A stretch of DNA of 64,000 bases from Saccharothrix carnea. GTDB lineage: Bacteria > Actinomycetota > Actinomycetes > Mycobacteriales > Pseudonocardiaceae. Position 1 is the first letter of the stretch; every line of letters starts with the position of its first letter. The notes below the pieces were generated by a model. It was not told the DNA's origin. It was given only the letters and a program-made list of their open reading frames with translations, and searched no databases. Where the stretch lies: positions 248,001-312,000 of the forward strand of contig NZ_PYAX01000003.1 of assembly GCF_003014735.1 (NCBI RefSeq). The letters run 5' to 3'. This document shows positions 60,641 through 64,000 of this stretch, in pieces. A program made the position numbers and the translations under genes.

Positions 60641-61228
60641 GTGGCCCCCACGAGAGTCTTCGTCGACGCCAACGTGCTGTACTCCCGCACGCTGCGGGAT
60701 TGGCTCGCACTGTTGCAACTGAGGTCATCCGGCGAGGTCTACACGGTCTACTGGACCGAGGACGTGCTCGCGGAGACCATCTACCGCCTGCGTCGCAATC
60801 ATCCGGAGTGGAGTGGCGCGAAGATCACCTCGATACGGGACCTGATCGCGAAGACCTTCGAGGGCGGCAGGGTCGAGGACTTCACCATCGACGACTCGCA
60901 CCCTGGTGGTGACGGCGACGACCGGCACGTGCACGCCGCAGCCGTGGCCTGCCGAGCGGATTTCATCCTGACCGGTGACAACGGTTTTTTCTCCGCTGAT
61001 CAGGACGCGGACTCGAGGCCCTATGAGGCATACAAACCTGACGACTTCTTCGTGTTGGTCGATGACAGTGCGCCCTCCCTGGTCCAACTCGTGACCCGTG
61101 AACAGACCGTGTACTGGGCGCGACGGGGTGCCCGCGCCGACTTGGCGGGCCAGCTCGTCGCGGCGCAGTGTCCTCAGTTCGCTGAACGGGTGCGGGTCCA
61201 CCAAGGGAAATTGTCACTCCCAGGCTGA
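60641..61228 (+). CDS. PIN-domain ribonuclease toxin
   Basis: 195 aa. The acidic metal site is spread over VFVDANVLYSRTL (Asp 8), EDVLAETIYRLRR (Glu), DGDDRHVHAAAVACRADFIL and TGDNGFFSAD, the usual four-acid PIN arrangement. GTG 60641 has no strong ribosome site of its own, so low expression or coupling to the antitoxin is expected. Long for a VapC (usual about 130 aa). Ends 40 nt before the second copy of the 30-bp direct repeat. Confidence 0.88.
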   Translation: MAPTRVFVDANVLYSRTLRDWLALLQLRSSGEVYTVYWTEDVLAETIYRLRRNHPEWSGAKITSIRDLIAKTFEGGRVEDFTIDDSHPGGDGDDRHVHAAAVACRADFILTGDNGFFSADQDADSRPYEAYKPDDFFVLVDDSAPSLVQLVTREQTVYWARRGARADLAGQLVAAQCPQFAERVRVHQGKLSLPG

Positions 61229-61269
61229 ACCCGACCTGTGCCCCTCGGAAGTCATCGCACCCGAGTCAA

Positions 61270-61299
61270 CTCACGGCTTGGCCACCTGGGCGAGGAAGA
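61270..61299 (-). repeat. 30-bp direct repeat, copy inside the serpin gene
   Basis: Matches 60000-60029 exactly. It is the 3' end of the serpin reading frame including its stop, so insertion here leaves the gene intact, as att sites do. Confidence 0.9.
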
Positions 61300-62317
61300 A
61301 GATCGCGCCCGTTTCGGTGTGCCGGACCAGCAGGAGGTAGGGCCGGTCGACGCGGACCGTGCGCGCGGGTTCGACCGGCATGAAAGACGTGAGGCGCATC
61401 ACCACGGCGGTCGCCGCCGCGCCTTCGAAGCCCTGCTCGTCCAAGCGCAGCACGGCCTCGTGCACCACGTCGTCCACGAAGAGCCGGGGGTCGGGGCTCA
61501 GCCCGGTGAGGTCCGCGCCCTGGCCGAACATCCTGCGCACGCCGACCTGCTGCAGCGCCTCGGCGAGCGAGACGTTCACGGACAGGTCCAGCTTGGGCAG
61601 GAACAGCTCGATCCGGTCCTGGTCCAGCGCCTCCAGCACCTCGGGCACGCCTTCGGTGCCGCCCAGGTCGCCATCGGGCAGCAGCACGACCGCCTCGACG
61701 CCACCGCGCGCGGGCAGCGCCACGGCCTGCCAGCCGTCGCGCTGGGCGTAGCGCATGTTGCCCTCGCGGCGCATGGTCGCGACGGTGCCCGTGCCGCGGA
61801 ACGGCAGGTCGGCGGTGTCGTGATCGGGGAACTCCTCGACCCACGCGCACTTCAGGTACAGCGCGTTGACCAGGGTCGCGACCGTGTCGGACGTGATCGC
61901 CCCGGCCGCCAGCAGCTCCGGGATCAGCCCGCGGGTCGTCTCGGCGACGTCGGCGTTGATGAGCTTGCGCGAGCCCTCCGGGTCGTCGGCGAACGGCACC
62001 GAGCGGACCTTCGCGCCCGGCCACCCGGCCAGGTCGGTGAGGAAGCCTTCGTTGACCGGCAGCTCGTCCCAGGCCCACAGCGTGTTGGCGACGGAGAACT
62101 CGGCGTCGTCGCCCACCACCGCGCCCTTGAGCACCTTGGCGTGGTCCGCGCCGAGCAGCGCGACCAGTTCGGCCTCCGTCTCGCCGCGCGCCGCGTGCGC
62201 CGTCAGGCCGAGCGCGCTGGCCACCGAGTACGGCGACCAGCAGGCGTTGCGCGTGCGGTCGGGAGCGACGGCGTCGTGGAGCGTGAGGGCGAACGTCAGG
62301 TGCGTTCGATCAGGCAC
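61271..62317 (-). CDS. Serpin (serine protease inhibitor)
   Basis: 348 aa. Serpin landmarks: NACWSPYSVASALGLTAHAA, VANTLWAWDELPVNEGF, LVNALYLKCAWVEEFPD and PYLLLVRHTETGAIFFLAQV. The hinge DEQGFEGAAATAVVM has the small-residue P12-P8 pattern of inhibitory serpins. No signal peptide, so an intracellular target is likely. GTG 62317 follows AAGGAGACCCA. Overlaps the preceding small gene by 22 nt. Confidence 0.9.
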   Translation of the reverse strand: MPDRTHLTFALTLHDAVAPDRTRNACWSPYSVASALGLTAHAARGETEAELVALLGADHAKVLKGAVVGDDAEFSVANTLWAWDELPVNEGFLTDLAGWPGAKVRSVPFADDPEGSRKLINADVAETTRGLIPELLAAGAITSDTVATLVNALYLKCAWVEEFPDHDTADLPFRGTGTVATMRREGNMRYAQRDGWQAVALPARGGVEAVVLLPDGDLGGTEGVPEVLEALDQDRIELFLPKLDLSVNVSLAEALQQVGVRRMFGQGADLTGLSPDPRLFVDDVVHEAVLRLDEQGFEGAAATAVVMRLTSFMPVEPARTVRVDRPYLLLVRHTETGAIFFLAQVAKP

Positions 62318-62550
62318 TGGGTCTCCTTAACCGCTGTGGGCTCGTCCGGGATCGGACGTTCGCCCGCGCCGCTCGTGGGTCCGAGCGGCTGGGGGTGGCG
62401 TGGTTCCCGCACCCCGGCGGAACCGTCGTCGGGTTCGTCGTCCCAACCAGTCCACCCGTACGGCAGCTCACGCGCGACCTTCACCGGTTCGCGGCTCGGT
62501 CGGCGCCACGGCCACGGGCGACCTGGCGGTCTCTTCGCTTCATCGGCCAT
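62296..62550 (-). CDS. Small conserved hypothetical protein between dgt and serpin
   Basis: 84 aa, ATG 62550. Basic and proline-rich N terminus (RPPGRPWPWRRPSREPVKV) with a central YGWTGWDDEP. Probably disordered. It occupies the gap between dgt and serpin, overlapping the serpin start. Function unknown. Confidence 0.6.
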   Translation of the reverse strand: MADEAKRPPGRPWPWRRPSREPVKVARELPYGWTGWDDEPDDGSAGVREPRHPQPLGPTSGAGERPIPDEPTAVKETQCLIERT

Positions 62551-62570
62551 GACACCGAGTGTGCCACTGG

Positions 62571-63833
62571 TCACAGGGGCTCGGGGTGGTCGTTCGCCAG
62601 CGCCCGCCGCCACGCCACGGCCTGGGCGTCGGTGAGCGAGGCGACCTGGTCGACCACGACGCGCAGCCGTTCGGCGTCCGTGCCGGCGGCGGCCCACGCG
62701 GGGTGGAACGCCGGGTCGAGGGTGTCCGGTGCGCGCATCAGCAACAGGTGGACCAGTTCCGCGACCAGTTCCCGTTGCCGCGCCTGCATGGCCAGCCGCG
62801 ACGGGTCGCTCATCACGTACCGCACCGCGACCGCCTTGAGCAGCGCCACCTCGGCCGCGACGCGCGGCGGCACGACCAGGTCGGCCCGGTAGCGGCTCAG
62901 CGGGCCGTCGCCGTGCACCTCGCGGGTCGCGCCCACGGCGGCGGAGGCGAACCGGCCGACCAGTTCGCTGGTGAGCCGCTTCAACGCCACCTGGGCGCGC
63001 AGCGTGCCGTCGTACTCGGCCAGTTCGGCGATCACGGGCAGGCCGAGCAACTCGGTCGCGGTGGCTTCGAGCACGGACGCGGGCTCGTCGGAGAAGTGCT
63101 TCGCGGCCAGGCCCGCGATGGCGGCGCGTTCGGCCGGGTCGCCGAGGGCGGACAGGCTGATCCGGTGCGCGAGCACGCCGTCCTCCACGTCGTGCACGGA
63201 GTAGGCGACGTCGTCGGCCCAGTCCATGACCTGGGCTTCCAGGCAGCGCCGCCGCTCCGGAGCGCCCTCGCGCACCCAGTTGAACACGTCGAGGTCGTCG
63301 TCGTAGGCGCCGAACTTCGCCATCCCGGGACGGCGGGTCCACGGGTACTTGGTGGCCGCGTCCAGGCACGCCCGGGTCAGGTTGAGGCCCTTGGCGGTCT
63401 TGGGTTCCAGCCGGGTCAGGATGCGCAGGGTCTGGGCGTTGCCCTCGAAACCGCCGCACGGCCCGGCCAGCTCGTCCAGCGCGCGTTCGCCGTTGTGCCC
63501 GAACGGCGGGTGCCCGATGTCGTGCGCCAGGCCCGCGGTGTCGACCAAGTCCGGGTCGCACCCCAGCTCCTCGCCGATGCCGCGGCCGATCTGGGCGACT
63601 TCCAACGAGTGGGTGAGCCGGGTGCGCGGCACGCCGGTCACCTCCGCGCCCTCGCCCGGCCCGACGACCTGGGTCTTGCCCGCGAGCCGGCGCAGCGCCG
63701 CCGAGTGCAGCACCCTGGCCCGGTCGCGGGAGAACGGCGTACGGCGCTCGGTGCGCGCGCCGGGCAGCACCGCCCCCTTGGGCGGCTCGGGGAGCAGCCG
63801 CGCGAAGTCGTGCCCGGTGTAGCCCTGGCTCAT
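62571..63833 (-). CDS. dgt: Deoxyguanosinetriphosphate triphosphohydrolase-like protein (HD domain)
   Basis: 420 aa. HD metal site: [20 protein letters not shown] (H), [18 protein letters not shown] (HD) and [17 protein letters not shown] (D). Hydrolyses dNTPs to nucleosides and triphosphate. In actinobacteria dgt lies close to dnaG, as here. ATG 63833. Confidence 0.93.
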   Translation of the reverse strand: MSQGYTGHDFARLLPEPPKGAVLPGARTERRTPFSRDRARVLHSAALRRLAGKTQVVGPGEGAEVTGVPRTRLTHSLEVAQIGRGIGEELGCDPDLVDTAGLAHDIGHPPFGHNGERALDELAGPCGGFEGNAQTLRILTRLEPKTAKGLNLTRACLDAATKYPWTRRPGMAKFGAYDDDLDVFNWVREGAPERRRCLEAQVMDWADDVAYSVHDVEDGVLAHRISLSALGDPAERAAIAGLAAKHFSDEPASVLEATATELLGLPVIAELAEYDGTLRAQVALKRLTSELVGRFASAAVGATREVHGDGPLSRYRADLVVPPRVAAEVALLKAVAVRYVMSDPSRLAMQARQRELVAELVHLLLMRAPDTLDPAFHPAWAAAGTDAERLRVVVDQVASLTDAQAVAWRRALANDHPEPL

Positions 63834-63854
63834 CCGCTCAGGGTAAGCGGCGAC

Positions 63855-64000
63855 CTACAGCAGGATGCCGTCGAACGCGCCCGCCGGCGCCTTCATCAGG
63901 TGGTAGTAGAGCAGCGCGCCGGTCTCGCGGCGGATGTAGAACAGCTGCGTCTGGCGGGTCTGCACGTTCGGCCCGCTGCGGGTCGGCGACGTCCACGCGG
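63855..64000 (-). CDS. C-terminal end of an unidentified protein (partial)
   Basis: Only the last 48 codons are in the window: AWTSPTRSGPNVQTRQTQLF, YIRRETGALLYYHLMKAPAG and a FDGILL end, stop TAG at 63857-63855. The coding bias supports a real gene, but the family is not recognisable. Confidence 0.65.
   Translation of the reverse strand, partial: AWTSPTRSGPNVQTRQTQLFYIRRETGALLYYHLMKAPAGAFDGILL

Overview
The window is high-GC actinomycete DNA with abundant GTG starts, Shine-Dalgarno sites of the AGGAGG type and many 1-4 nt ATGA/GTGA gene overlaps. A fasR-fabD-fabH-acpP-fabF-accD block, ram-type class III lanthipeptide genes, beta-propeller phytase, HelD, ECF41 sigma and a bacterial NO synthase oxygenase together suggest a filamentous actinomycete. 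I infer Pseudonocardiales (Saccharothrix/Actinosynnema/Lentzea-like), but the genus cannot be proven from the sequence alone.

Layout. 1-9 kb: two secreted binding proteins without permeases, an FMN-riboswitch-controlled riboflavin transporter (ribM), a phytase, a multi-helix membrane protein and a secreted alpha/beta hydrolase. 7.6-13.9 kb: the PucR-type activator FasR and the type II fatty-acid synthase operon, closed by an acyl-CoA carboxylase beta subunit. 15-21.3 kb: a SapB/AmfS-like class III lanthipeptide cluster (synthetase, 54-residue precursor, two ABC exporters) in ramC-S-A-B order, with unusual precursor features; it is followed by decayed tandem repeats and a 134-bp nested palindrome. 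21.6-29.8 kb: DUF3145 protein, subtilase, membrane proteins, a flavin disulfide reductase with a TetR regulator, and an SGNH hydrolase. 30-40.4 kb: HelD, a marR-crcB-crcB operon divergent from an MFS pump, a methyltransferase coupled to a degenerate GGDEF/EAL protein, and the three-subunit proton-translocating transhydrogenase. 40.4-47.7 kb: NO synthase with a CRP/GlxR-type box, an FAD monooxygenase/TetR pair sharing twin operators, a glycosyltransferase wrecked by internal deletion, an ABC exporter operon with a small XRE regulator, and a P450-ferredoxin pair. 47.7-50.8 kb: an ECF sigma-MFS-mazE-mazF operon.

50.9-53.6 kb is a decayed integrative element. A 39-bp duplication of a tRNA(CAT) 3' end brackets a frameshifted tyrosine integrase, a frameshifted HTH gene, two long inverted repeats and one intact cargo gene. 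The cargo encodes a McrB-like N-terminal domain joined to a DUF3883 PD-(D/E)XK nuclease-like domain, a candidate one-gene restriction/defence protein. 53.7-64 kb is core-like: MpaB-type oxygenase, tRNA-Asn, trans-aconitate methyltransferase, dnaG, ECF41 sigma with its carboxymuconolactone-decarboxylase partner and a matching promoter, then dgt and a serpin. A second small island, an HTH + PIN toxin-antitoxin pair, sits exactly between two 30-bp copies of the serpin gene's 3' end.

Best candidates for new biology: the single-gene MrcB-DUF3883 cargo, the toxin-antitoxin island at the serpin 3' end, and the glycine-rich, proline-containing SapB-like lanthipeptide.
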